A stretch of DNA of 48,483 bases from Deltaproteobacteria bacterium (lineage in GTDB: Bacteria; Desulfobacterota; Desulfarculia; Adiutricales; Adiutricaceae). Shown here one piece after another: positions 40,392 to 48,483 of this stretch. The notes below the pieces were generated by a model. The model was not told where the DNA came from. It searched no databases and worked only from the letters and a program-made list of their open reading frames with translations. Where the stretch lies: assembly GCA_031264145.1 (NCBI GenBank), contig JAISEK010000170.1:1-48483 (forward strand), read 5' to 3'. Position numbers and translations under genes: made by a program. Numbering within the stretch: position 1 is the first letter of the stretch; each line of letters opens with the position of its first letter.

Positions 40392-43300
40392 ATGCAGAAA
40401 AAATCAGATGGCAAGGATATCAATGAGCTTGATGTTATCAAAAATATAGATTTTTCCCATTGGATCCGTCTTGACAACGTCTGGGATGCCATCACGTGGG
40501 ACGTGCCGCAGGCCAATGCCGACATAAGGGACCTGTTAGGGCGCAGGCTGGACGAGCTGTCGGGCGAAAGGCAGGGCGCCAGCTCAGGCCTGGCGATAAT
40601 AGGGCATGGCGGGACAGGCAAGACCCACATGTTGTCCCATTTGCGGCAAATGACGATGGAAAGGTCCGGCTACCTGATCCTGACCGACATGACCAACGTC
40701 AGGGACTTCTGGGACACCCTGGCCTACCATGCGGGTCTTTCCCTGGAACGGCGGGGCTTTGACGGGCAGTGCCAGAGGATAAGCCTGGCCCAGAAGATCG
40801 CCCGCGTCGCCGGGCAAAGGGATCTCGAGGATCCGGATTCGTTTTTTTCCGGGGCCAAGCCCGAGGACTACGCCGACCTGGCCGAGAGGATTTACAAGGG
40901 CCTGTTCAGGCTGTACCGCTTCCAAGCCCAGGAATACCAGGATCTCATAAGGGCCCTGCTGCTCTTGAACTCAGATGTCCCCGAAATCCTGAATGACGGC
41001 AAGTATTGGCAGTCAGCCGACAAGGGCATGGGGGAGGAGGCGACGAAATATGGCTTCATGTTTGACAGGATCAAGAACAACGAATGGTTCATGCTCGGCC
41101 TGAGCTGGCTCTTTTCCGTTGACGGCGGCTTCTCGGTCATGGCCTTCGACCAGCTGGACTCAACCGTGAAATACAACTCCCTCAGGGCTGACACGGAGGA
41201 AGAGAGCGAGGCCAACAGGAAGATACTGATCTCCGTCAGCAACGGCTTCAGCACGCTCATAAGCAAGGCCCACTCTTGCCTGACCGTGTCCACTTTTCTG
41301 GCGGACAGCTGGGATATCCTCATTGAGAAGGCCATGAGGACCGACATGGCCCGGTTTGACCGCCCTCACTATCTGTCCCCCATCGAGTCAGGCGGGTTGG
41401 CCAGACAAATCCTGAAACGCCGCCTTGACGCGGCTTTCACGAAGACTGGCTTCGACCCGCCTTACCCGACTTGGCCGTTTCCGGAAAGGGTATTTGGCGG
41501 GTTCGTGTCCATCAGTCCCAGGGAAATGCTCCAGAAGGGCGAGGACCACGTCAAGGCCTGCATAAGCCTTGGAAGGGTTTTTGAGTACGGCGGTGAGCCA
41601 GTCGTAGTCGAGGGCACATCGGTTCCAGGTCCACCCGACAAGTTTAGGGAAATTGAAGACTCGTTCAATGGTATGCTTGGGGAAAACGACGTCGACGCAT
41701 TGAAAAGCGGCCACGCCGAGTCCTGGTTTTGGCCCAATTCCCTGGCATTGCTGTCTGAGATATTCTCTAAGGTCGTGGAATTGGGAAAAGATCAGGAACT
41801 CGTCATAGGGGACGACAGCCGCCCTCTGTCCAAAAGCTATCGCTCGTTCGCCTTTTTCCGCCATTACCACGTGAAGGGGGAGGCCCCGGATCGCTGCCTT
41901 AGCCTCTGGGCCATACTGCACGACAACGCCAAGGCCTTCCAGGCCCGCCTGAGCACTGCCCTCTCCCAGTCGGGAATCGACAAGGACCTCAGCAGCCGGC
42001 GTCTGGTGGTCGTTAGGTTCTTCGACCCTCCCTCCGGCCAGGTCACGTCCAGAATCGTCCAGAGATTCAGGGAGAACAAGGGCATTTTCCTTGACATGCC
42101 GGATCAGGACCTGCGCGCCTTGCAGGCCCTTAACGGGCTTTCGGAGAAATTCGGCGGCCTGTTCATGGAATGGGCCGTCTGGCGCAAACCGGTCTATCTG
42201 CTGAGGTCCATCGCCCCGCACCTGGAGTGGCTGCTGAACAAGGCCCAGGGAACCCTGTGGTCACCCATGGCGGGCCTGCCAACAGCCGGCCTGTCCCAGC
42301 CGCCAACCATTTTGGCCCGGCCGTTAATACCCGCAGCCCAGACGCCAATCATTTTGCCCCAGAATCCAGCCACCGTCCTTGTAGCTAGACAGTTAACACA
42401 CCTAGCTCAGACGACAACCAATTTAGCCCATGACTCAGCCGTCGAAACGCAGCTGACGGCCAGTGTTGGGCCACCGCCAACATCTGTAGTTCGGCTGACA
42501 GCCACTGTGAAGCAGCCGCCAACAGCGCCGGCTTTGCCGGGGACGGATGGTTTGCTGATAGGCCAATTTCCGTCCCGAGATGGCATTGTCCGGCTGGCCA
42601 GCGTGAAGGCCGACGATCTGACGAGACACGTGGCCATCTTTGGCGGCACCGGTTCCGGCAAAACGGTCCTCATGCGCCGTATCGTCGAGGAAGCGGCCTT
42701 GGCCGGGGTCCCGTCGGTCGTGATAGACATATCCGGCGACCTGTGCCTTCTGGGCCAGTCCTGGCCTGCGCCTGAACCAGGGACCTGGCTGCCGGGCGAC
42801 GGGGACAGGGCGGCAAGGTATCTGGCCGGGACCGAGACCGTCGTCTGGACGCCTGGCATCAACAAGGGCAATCCCCTGAGGTTCCCAGTCATTCCCGACC
42901 TGGTCGCCCTCCGCCGGGGCGGCGACGTCGACAGTCTCGATGCCGGCATCGCCATGGCCCGCGAGGCCATAACGGCGGCTATCCGCCTCAAAATCACCGC
43001 GAAAACCCTTCCCAAGGAGGGCGTCATCTCCAGCGCCCTCAGGCGCCTGTCAGCCTATGAGAGGGATTCAGGGCCGACCCTGATGGACTTCGTCGAGCTT
43101 CTTGAGGACATGCCAGACGAGGCCATCGAGGAATTGGGGGACGGCGCCAGCAAGACGGCCAGGGCCATCGCCAAGGACCTCAGGAGCGCCATGAGCGTGG
43201 ACCAGGATCTCAAGGAGGAATCGACCGCCGACATCGCCGGCCTTTTCCGGGGCCGTGGCGGCCGGACCAGGATCTCGGTCGTCAACCTCTTGGGCCTGGG

Positions 43301-43805
43301 CCAGGAGGATGAGCGGCCGGCCTTCGTCCAGAGGCTGGTCATGAACATGTTTTCCTGGATGACCCGGAACCCTGGCAAGGGTCTGGCCGGGCTTCTGGTC
43401 ATCGACGAGGCCAAGGACTTCGTTCCCTCCCAGAATTCCACCCCGCCCAAGACGGTCATCCAGAGGGTGGCCAACCAGGCCCGAAAATTCGGCTATGGCC
43501 TGATCCTGGCCTCCCAGGCCATCAAGAGCCTTGACAGCCCGACGGTCAACAACTGCTCTTCAGTCTTCATCGGTCGGCAGTCGTCGCCCAGCAATATCGA
43601 CGCCTGCCGGACAGCCTGGGGGATTTCTGGGGTGGAGAAGCTCGGGAACGGCCAGTTTATGTGTATCTCCCCGTCACTGGGCGGCATGAGGGACAAGCCG
43701 GCCACCATCGCTTCGGCCATGTGCCTTAGCCGGCACCCCTCCCCAGCCCCATCTCTGGAGGAAATTATCGAGATTGCAAGAAAGAGCGCCGACATGATCC
43801 GATAG
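40392..43805 (+). CDS. Double P-loop ATPase, second module HerA-like
   Basis: A 1137-residue protein with two separate NTPase modules. Module one has Walker A GHGGTGKT at 71-78 and a Walker B candidate FSVMAFDQLD near 247-256, as in AAA/STAND-type ATPases. A low-complexity linker (about 623-716) with repeated AQTP-IL-type text follows. Module two has Walker A GGTGSGKT at 751-758 and Walker B LLVIDEAKDF at 1001-1010; then come QARKFGYGLILASQ and NCSSVFIGRQSS, a layout typical of HerA/DUF87 DNA translocases. AGAGGA precedes the ATG. HerA-like proteins pump DNA and often pair with nucleases in repair or defence; here the neighbours are a possible winged-helix protein and a DUF559-like nuclease. 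This architecture does not match a system I know. Confidence 0.82.
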   Translation: MQKKSDGKDINELDVIKNIDFSHWIRLDNVWDAITWDVPQANADIRDLLGRRLDELSGERQGASSGLAIIGHGGTGKTHMLSHLRQMTMERSGYLILTDMTNVRDFWDTLAYHAGLSLERRGFDGQCQRISLAQKIARVAGQRDLEDPDSFFSGAKPEDYADLAERIYKGLFRLYRFQAQEYQDLIRALLLLNSDVPEILNDGKYWQSADKGMGEEATKYGFMFDRIKNNEWFMLGLSWLFSVDGGFSVMAFDQLDSTVKYNSLRADTEEESEANRKILISVSNGFSTLISKAHSCLTVSTFLADSWDILIEKAMRTDMARFDRPHYLSPIESGGLARQILKRRLDAAFTKTGFDPPYPTWPFPERVFGGFVSISPREMLQKGEDHVKACISLGRVFEYGGEPVVVEGTSVPGPPDKFREIEDSFNGMLGENDVDALKSGHAESWFWPNSLALLSEIFSKVVELGKDQELVIGDDSRPLSKSYRSFAFFRHYHVKGEAPDRCLSLWAILHDNAKAFQARLSTALSQSGIDKDLSSRRLVVVRFFDPPSGQVTSRIVQRFRENKGIFLDMPDQDLRALQALNGLSEKFGGLFMEWAVWRKPVYLLRSIAPHLEWLLNKAQGTLWSPMAGLPTAGLSQPPTILARPLIPAAQTPIILPQNPATVLVARQLTHLAQTTTNLAHDSAVETQLTASVGPPPTSVVRLTATVKQPPTAPALPGTDGLLIGQFPSRDGIVRLASVKADDLTRHVAIFGGTGSGKTVLMRRIVEEAALAGVPSVVIDISGDLCLLGQSWPAPEPGTWLPGDGDRAARYLAGTETVVWTPGINKGNPLRFPVIPDLVALRRGGDVDSLDAGIAMAREAITAAIRLKITAKTLPKEGVISSALRRLSAYERDSGPTLMDFVELLEDMPDEAIEELGDGASKTARAIAKDLRSAMSVDQDLKEESTADIAGLFRGRGGRTRISVVNLLGLGQEDERPAFVQRLVMNMFSWMTRNPGKGLAGLLVIDEAKDFVPSQNSTPPKTVIQRVANQARKFGYGLILASQAIKSLDSPTVNNCSSVFIGRQSSPSNIDACRTAWGISGVEKLGNGQFMCISPSLGGMRDKPATIASAMCLSRHPSPAPSLEEIIEIARKSADMIR
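42297..42429 (+). repeat. Degenerate 22-base repeats in the inter-ATPase linker
   Basis: Units CAGCCGCCAACCATTTTG.. (42297-42318), CAGACGCCAATCATTTTG.. (42339-42360) and CAGACGACAACCAATTTA.. (42408-42429) are spaced by 42 and 69 bases, both multiples of three. They encode the flexible linker and suggest growth by slippage. Confidence 0.6.
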
Positions 43806-44107
43806 GCACTGACCCGCCGGTGGCCGAAAGGGCAAAGGGCTGCCAATGGGCTACTCCCTTGGGGAGAGCCTGGCCATGCCAGGGCAGAATGGGAAGCGCT
43901 CCCCGCATGGACGTCCCGATCATGGGTCCAGACATGGGCCTGGTCTGGAAGGGGCCAGACGATTTGATTTCAGGGAGTGTCAATTACGACAACTATGCTA
44001 TCCTGCGTTCAGGGGACCAGTCGTGAAAGTCAACGGCGATAATTTTGCGTCCATTCATCTCAACGAGGGTGGTGGCAGCCCGCACGACCAGTTAAAGGAG
44101 ACCCGAA
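43806..44107. other. Intergenic stretch, no gene seen
   Basis: About 300 bases. Base composition falls towards the Sel1 gene, and AAAGGAG lies just before its ATG. A convincing promoter is not visible. Confidence 0.4.
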
Positions 44108-45622
44108 ATGTTTCTACTGTCACTCGGCCACATCGCCTTTGTTTTATGCTTGCTGTTTGCCGGGGCGACGCAAGCGTATGCTTGTGCGACAACCTGGCCG
44201 GAAACGCTGTTCTTTGACGTCATTCCCGAAAAGTTGCTTGATGCGGATGTTATTGCGAAGGTCAGCTTGTTGACGGACGTATCTAAATACCCGAGTCCAG
44301 GAATGGAGGAGGAATTGGGGGCAGGGGCAGTAAGCGTCGTGCAGATTATAAAGACATCTGACGCCAGGCTTCATCCAGATGAAAAGATTGCGATAAAAGT
44401 CGATCCCATGACCTGCAGCTACATCGATCATGATAATGGAGACGAAGGAATCATCATTGCCAAAGCGAGGTCTGATGCCGAAGGTCGTCTGGTGTTGTGC
44501 CTGTACACGCGTAACCTTCTCAATCGCCACATTACACCGCCGTCCGCCTACGAATGTTTACCCGATGAAGTGCAGGCGACAGATCAAACCAGACTCGCGG
44601 CTGAAAAAGGGGATGCGAAGGCGCAAGTCGACCTCGGGTTGATATATGAGCGCGGCCACGAAGTCAGGAAGAATAATGAGGAGGCCATGAAATGGTATAA
44701 GCGCGCGGCGGAAAGTGGGGATGCGGCGGCGCAATGCATGCTTGGGCAGAGATATCTGCGTGAGGAGAACTGTGAAGAGGCGGTGAAATTGTTCGAGCTC
44801 GCGGCGGACCAGGGATATGTCTATGCGATGACCAGTATAGGGGATATGTACCGCGGCTGGGGCAAGTGTCTGGAAAAAAACGATGCGAAGGTGAGACAGT
44901 GGTACACGCGCGCTGCTGAAGGGGGGTATGATCTGGCTCAACTGATCCTTGGGCGGATGTACAAGAATGGTGAACATGGTAAGCGGAACGATGCGGAAGC
45001 AGTGAAATGGCTGCGATTGGCGGCGGCTCAGACAAATGCATACGCCGTATCCGAGCTTGAGGAGATGTATCGGAAAGGCCGGGGAGCTACGAAGAAAGAT
45101 GCGGATAAGAGCCACTGGCTACAGATCGCTGCGGAAAATGGTGATGTGAAGGCGCAATTGGAATATGGGCAGCAATGTTTGGTGAAATATCAAAACGACA
45201 GTAGCTGGAAAGACGTAAAAAACGTCGAAAATGTCAAAGAGGCAGCAAAGTATTACGAACTTGCGGCGGCCCAGGGCCATGTAGGGGCGATGTATAATCT
45301 TGGGAAGATATATTATGGATATGACGTGTGGGCGATTGATGAATCCATGAGGCTCCAGAATAAGGCGAAAGCGGTGGAATGGTTCACTCGTGCGGCTGAA
45401 CATGGGCATATATTCGCACAGTCTGAGCTGGGGCGGTTGTATCAGGAGGGGAGGGACGTTAAACAGGACGATGCGGAAGCGGTGAAGTGGTTCCGTTTGG
45501 CGGCGGCCCAGGGAGATCATCATGCCGCCGATCAGCTTAAAAAGATGTATCTGCAAGGCCGGGAAGCTACGAAGGACGATGCTAATGCTGATGCTGATGA
45601 GGCAAAGTTGTATTGGTTCTAG
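44108..45622 (+). CDS. Secreted Sel1-repeat protein
   Basis: A 504-residue protein with a signal peptide (residues 1-25, ending ATQAYA before C26). A 130-residue domain of unknown type follows (VIPEKLLDADVIAKVSL to LVLCLYTRNLL). From about residue 160 to the end there are eight or nine Sel1-like repeats (for example KNNEEAMKWYKRAAESGDAAAQCMLG and NDAEAVKWLRLAAAQ). Sel1 repeats are helical protein-binding scaffolds; a periplasmic or surface adaptor role is inferred. AAAGGAG lies 7 bases before the ATG. Base composition is clearly lower in GC than in the upstream block, suggesting later acquisition. Confidence 0.85.
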   Translation: MFLLSLGHIAFVLCLLFAGATQAYACATTWPETLFFDVIPEKLLDADVIAKVSLLTDVSKYPSPGMEEELGAGAVSVVQIIKTSDARLHPDEKIAIKVDPMTCSYIDHDNGDEGIIIAKARSDAEGRLVLCLYTRNLLNRHITPPSAYECLPDEVQATDQTRLAAEKGDAKAQVDLGLIYERGHEVRKNNEEAMKWYKRAAESGDAAAQCMLGQRYLREENCEEAVKLFELAADQGYVYAMTSIGDMYRGWGKCLEKNDAKVRQWYTRAAEGGYDLAQLILGRMYKNGEHGKRNDAEAVKWLRLAAAQTNAYAVSELEEMYRKGRGATKKDADKSHWLQIAAENGDVKAQLEYGQQCLVKYQNDSSWKDVKNVENVKEAAKYYELAAAQGHVGAMYNLGKIYYGYDVWAIDESMRLQNKAKAVEWFTRAAEHGHIFAQSELGRLYQEGRDVKQDDAEAVKWFRLAAAQGDHHAADQLKKMYLQGREATKDDANADADEAKLYWF

Positions 45623-45657
45623 AATTAATAGTGCCAAGGCTGCCCTTGAAGTCAAGC

Positions 45658-45683
45658 AAAAAACCACCTTTAGACGGAAGGTG
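45658..45683 (-). terminator. Small hairpin with T-run (minus strand)
   Basis: CACCTT (45665-45670) pairs with AAGGTG (45678-45683); on the minus strand GGTTTTTT follows. It could stop antisense transcription into the Sel1 gene. Confidence 0.35.
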
Positions 45684-45857
45684 AATAAGACTTGATACCC
45701 CGGCGGTAAATTATTAGACACGCAAAAATGTTGCCTATTTAACATTTTTGTCAGTCATTCCCTTGGTAAGCCTTGATATATTTATAATAAAATATAAATT
45801 GTATCGCATGGTTTAATTTTTTATAATAGAGCCATGAAACACCGATATTTACTCAAT

Positions 45858-45886
45858 AGGACTCCCAATGAGTCATTGGGAGTCCT
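45858..45886. repeat. Perfect 29-base palindrome
   Basis: AGGACTCCCAATGA, a central G, and TCATTGGGAGTCCT. The 14-base arms are perfect. With one central base it can form a tight hairpin or serve as a dimeric protein site. No T-run is adjacent. Confidence 0.6.
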
Positions 45887-46069
45887 GAAAACAGCCTTCC
45901 ATTATTTTAAACGACAAGCATCGATATCTTGCACCGTCAGTTTTCTGCTGGTCGCAGTTTCAACCATGTACTATTAAAAATAAAGATACCAACGGCACCG
46001 CTATAGAGCCGCCAAGTTCAACAATAGAGGTCGTAAGCCTGGTATTGGGCACAGTTTGACCGCTAATAA

Positions 46070-46870
46070 GGAGAACATGGCTTAAAGGCTGGAACACGAG
46101 CCCAGTGCCTGGCGATCATGGCTTGAACCATGGCGCATGGACATACGGGGCAATCACCGAGATGGCCTTCACCGGTCTCAAAAAGGCGGTGGACGTCAGG
46201 GCCATGGGCGATTATCTCAAAAGGTGGGGTTCTCGCCGCAGAGGCCTATCAAGAAGGCCCACCAGCAGGATCCCAGGGAAGTCAGGGAATGGCTTGGCAA
46301 GACTTTCCTTTCCATAAGGAAACTGGCGAGACAAGCGGGAGGCTTCATTCTTTTTGCCGATGAATCCGTACAGCACACGGAAAACTTTGCCAAAATCATA
46401 CTCCCCCAAGGGCCAGACGCCAGTGGTCGGGACGACTGGCACGAGACTCCCGATGAACGTGATATCGCTCTCTCAAATGCTGGCCTGATGAGGAGCATGA
46501 CGTATTCGGGCACGATGAACTGCCGCGTCTTAATCAGGTTCGTGAGGAACCTTCTGAGATCAATCGACACGCTGAAGGTTTTTTTGTCGTGGACAATATT
46601 TGCGTTCACCACGAGAAATTTGCGCAAAAGTGGATACAAAAGCACGAAAATTGAATTCAGTTATTTTTCATTCCAAAGTATTTACCTGAGTTGAACCCAG
46701 ATGAGTCACTGAACAATGTCATAAAGCAGAGATTGAATCTTCTCCCATGATCCAAGACAAAAGATAAAATGGCGGCTCCCCTGAGGACAATACTTGGCGA
46801 CCAGCGAAAATCTCCGGGGTTGATCGCGAGACTGTTCCTAAAGGACGAGACCAAGTATGCCGTGAACTGA
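46070..46870 (+). pseudogene. IS630-family transposase, frameshifted
   Basis: Reading across frames gives a recognisable IS630 transposase. First comes the N-terminal helix-turn-helix region (AVDVRAMGDYLKRWG, then FSPQRPIKKAHQQ). The first catalytic Asp lies in FADES, and NCRVLIRFVRNLL follows. A frame change near 46580 leads to the second Asp region (VDNICVHHEK), and the C-terminal YLPELNPDES supplies the Glu. The tail GDQRKSPGLIARLFLKDETK ends at a stop 46868-46870. At least three frame changes (near 46230, 46580 and 46670) and an internal stop at 46750 make it non-functional. Confidence 0.75.
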
Positions 46871-46978
46871 TTGGGATTTATTCCGTGCCAAATAAAGCCT
46901 TATGATAAAATTATTAATAAATACCAGAATTAGACGGCATGTATATATTTTTAACAATTTCCAGCCAGGGTAATATAG

Positions 46979-48127
46979 ATGCAAAAGATCGCAAGAGCGC
47001 CTTTGGAACGAATTACCATAGAAGGGTTCAAGTCGTTCCGCAACCTTAAAAATTTCGTCTTTAATCCAGGCCTCAATATCCTGATCGGCCCAAACGGGGC
47101 GGGAAAAAGCAATTTCATTGATTTTTTCCGGGTCATGGAGCAATTGTCCCTTAGAGGGCTAGCGGATTATGTCGGCCGATATGGGCGGGCGGAGACCTTC
47201 TTTTTCCAGGGCACGAAGACGACACGGGTCATCAATATCGAGATGGTCATTCTCGGCATGACGTATTCCTTCTCTTTGTTGCCGACGGTCGAAGGCAGGG
47301 TGGAGGTAAAAGGGGAATCCCTTTCTGGAACCAGGGATGATGGGTCCCGCATAGAAGGACCAAGGATTGGACCCAACACGAACAGGCCGGCTGAATCAAA
47401 CCTAGGCTCCCCGACTAGAGTCGGAGGGGTCGTTGATTCAAAGATACCGGAAAGGATGATTCTCGACGTCATTGCCGGATGGCGGGCCTATCATTTCCGG
47501 GACACGTCGCCGTTTTCCCCATTGCGGAAAGAAGCCTCCATTTTCAACTCCGGGGAACTATTCGCAGACGGCTCCAATTTGCCAGCTGTTTTGTGGGGCT
47601 TAAAGGCGAATCGCCCGCAGGCTTACGAAAACATAGTATTGTCCATGCGCCAGATTATGCCTGTTTTCGATGACTTCGTGCTAGAACCGGAACAAAGGGA
47701 CGCCACCCAGGATCGCTTCGTGCGACTATGCTGGCGCGAGCGGGGATCCCGTTATGTCTACCAGCCATGGCAGATGTCCGACGGTGCCTTGTGCAGCCTG
47801 GCCCTGGTGACGGTCCTCAGGCAACCAGACCCGCCACCCACCATCATAATTGATGAGCCTGAGCTGGGCCTGCATCCAAGCACCCTGGATTTCATGGTCG
47901 GACTGATGCATTGGGCATCCGAGAAAACACAACTGATCGTGGCCACCCAGTCCCCGGACTTGCTGCGGACCATGGAGCCGGAGAACGTCATCGTCGTCCA
48001 TCAACGTAACGGCGAGACGACTTTCGAGCGCCTTGAGCGCGAGCCACTGTCCGATTGGCTGAAAGAATACTCACTGACCGAGCTTTGGCTCAAGAACGTC
48101 ATCCGGACCGATCCTGATCATGTCTAA
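46979..48127 (+). CDS. OLD-like AAA ATPase (RecF/ABC type)
   Basis: A 382-residue P-loop ATPase of the AAA_15/AAA_21 group. It starts RITIEGFKSFRNL; Walker A is GPNGAGKS at 37-44. A signature-like QMSDGALCSLALV comes next, then Walker B TIIIDEPELGLHPS near 287-300 and VATQSPDLL (H-loop position lacks a clear His). These proteins sense or hold DNA ends and commonly pair with a TOPRIM nuclease gene. Here the stop overlaps the next start by 8 bases, and that gene resembles DUF4276 (TOPRIM-type). CAGGG lies about 8 bases before the ATG. A defence role is inferred. It follows directly on the IS630 remnant. Confidence 0.85.
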   Translation: MQKIARAPLERITIEGFKSFRNLKNFVFNPGLNILIGPNGAGKSNFIDFFRVMEQLSLRGLADYVGRYGRAETFFFQGTKTTRVINIEMVILGMTYSFSLLPTVEGRVEVKGESLSGTRDDGSRIEGPRIGPNTNRPAESNLGSPTRVGGVVDSKIPERMILDVIAGWRAYHFRDTSPFSPLRKEASIFNSGELFADGSNLPAVLWGLKANRPQAYENIVLSMRQIMPVFDDFVLEPEQRDATQDRFVRLCWRERGSRYVYQPWQMSDGALCSLALVTVLRQPDPPPTIIIDEPELGLHPSTLDFMVGLMHWASEKTQLIVATQSPDLLRTMEPENVIVVHQRNGETTFERLEREPLSDWLKEYSLTELWLKNVIRTDPDHV

Positions 48128-48374
48128 GCCAGATCTCATCGTCATCACTGAAGGACAAACTGAGACCAGGGCCCTGCCGGAACTATTGGCGACCCATCTG
48201 CGCGACTATGGCTGGGAGCCGGTTTTCACGACGTTCGGGACAACTCGCCGCCAGAAAGGCGGTGCCTTGCGATTCAAGACGCTGCTCAATGACATCAAGG
48301 CATCAGCCAAGCAATACGCCGGATGTTATATTTCAACGTTTTTTGACTATCACTACAGCGAACAGAAAACCTAA
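48120..48374 (+). CDS. DUF4276-like (TOPRIM-type) protein, apparently frameshifted
   Basis: The frame begins KPDLIVITEGQTETRALPEL and continues LRDYGWEP, then QKGGALRFKTLLND and YISTFFDYHYSEQ, matching the N-terminal half of DUF4276 proteins (EGxTE and FFDY blocks). It stops after 84 residues, far short of the usual 200 or so. From about 48350 another frame continues with sensible text (SNYHAKIATLERHFQNM) to the window end. A one-base indel between about 48345 and 48372 would restore the gene, so this is either a pseudogene or a sequencing error near the A run. It overlaps the AAA ATPase stop by 8 bases, and the two probably act together. Confidence 0.6.
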   Translation: MSKPDLIVITEGQTETRALPELLATHLRDYGWEPVFTTFGTTRRQKGGALRFKTLLNDIKASAKQYAGCYISTFFDYHYSEQKT

Positions 48375-48483
48375 GCAATTATCATGCCAAAATCGCAACA
48401 CTTGAGCGTCATTTTCAAAACATGCCAATATTCAATGATGTGTTAGAGAATGATAATTTAATAATTATAGATTTTTTTACACC

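Larger units (their letters stand above)
45623..46069. other. AT-rich intergenic stretch
   Basis: It contains a small hairpin (45658-45683), the perfect palindrome at 45858-45886, and sequence before the broken transposase. No gene is supported. Confidence 0.4.

Overview
The window looks like a chromosomal piece from a Desulfobacterota (former Deltaproteobacteria) anaerobe, probably related to sulfate reducers. The basis is a ferredoxin III of the Desulfovibrio africanus type, an HdrB/HdrC-like pair, a membrane pyrophosphatase, and a LplT-PlsC-acyl-ACP-synthetase fusion. The taxon is an inference. Core genes are GC-rich. They are separated by AT-rich islands and by GC-rich stretches with no credible ORF, and transposase remnants are scattered through both. 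This suggests a genome with much gene decay or insertion.

Layout. 1-5760: decayed transposase-like debris around one intact gene on the minus strand, an MmeI-like single-chain restriction-modification enzyme (1374-4058). A possible structured RNA (about 4227-4335) and an inverted-repeat pair follow. 5820-13040: housekeeping genes on the plus strand, dnaB, leuS, rplU-rpmA, ferredoxin, then a small membrane protein with a pyridoxal kinase, mostly with clear sigma70-type promoters. 13500-16950: tlyA and hppA on the minus strand. 18465-20165: an AAA/PD-(D/E)XK protein with strikingly mosaic base composition. 20981-24394: a lipoprotein-type MltD-like lytic transglycosylase with twelve LysM modules. 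24769-30844: minus-strand hdrC-hdrB, xth, and trmB-recD2 (4-nt overlap). 31000-34200: an AT-rich island with one AT-rich membrane protein gene, an inverted-repeat pair and tRNA-Gly(CCC).

34385-43805: a long plus-strand block. It holds the three-domain phospholipid repair protein, a protein with a DUF559-like nuclease domain, a possible winged-helix protein and a 1137-residue protein with two separate P-loop ATPase modules, the second HerA-like. The last two or three genes are the best candidate for an undescribed DNA-processing or defence cassette. 44108-45622: a secreted Sel1-repeat protein of different base composition. 46070-46870: a broken IS630-family transposase. 46979 to the end: an OLD-like AAA ATPase overlapping a DUF4276-like (TOPRIM-type) gene, apparently frameshifted and running off the window, a likely second defence locus.

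Functional themes: translation and replication housekeeping; low-potential electron transfer (ferredoxin, HdrBC) and pyrophosphate-driven ion pumping, as expected in an energy-limited anaerobe; envelope maintenance (MltD-LysM, Aas fusion); and defence or mobile DNA (MmeI-like enzyme, the double ATPase, AAA-DUF4276). All family assignments rest on motifs read from the translated sequence; no database search was run.
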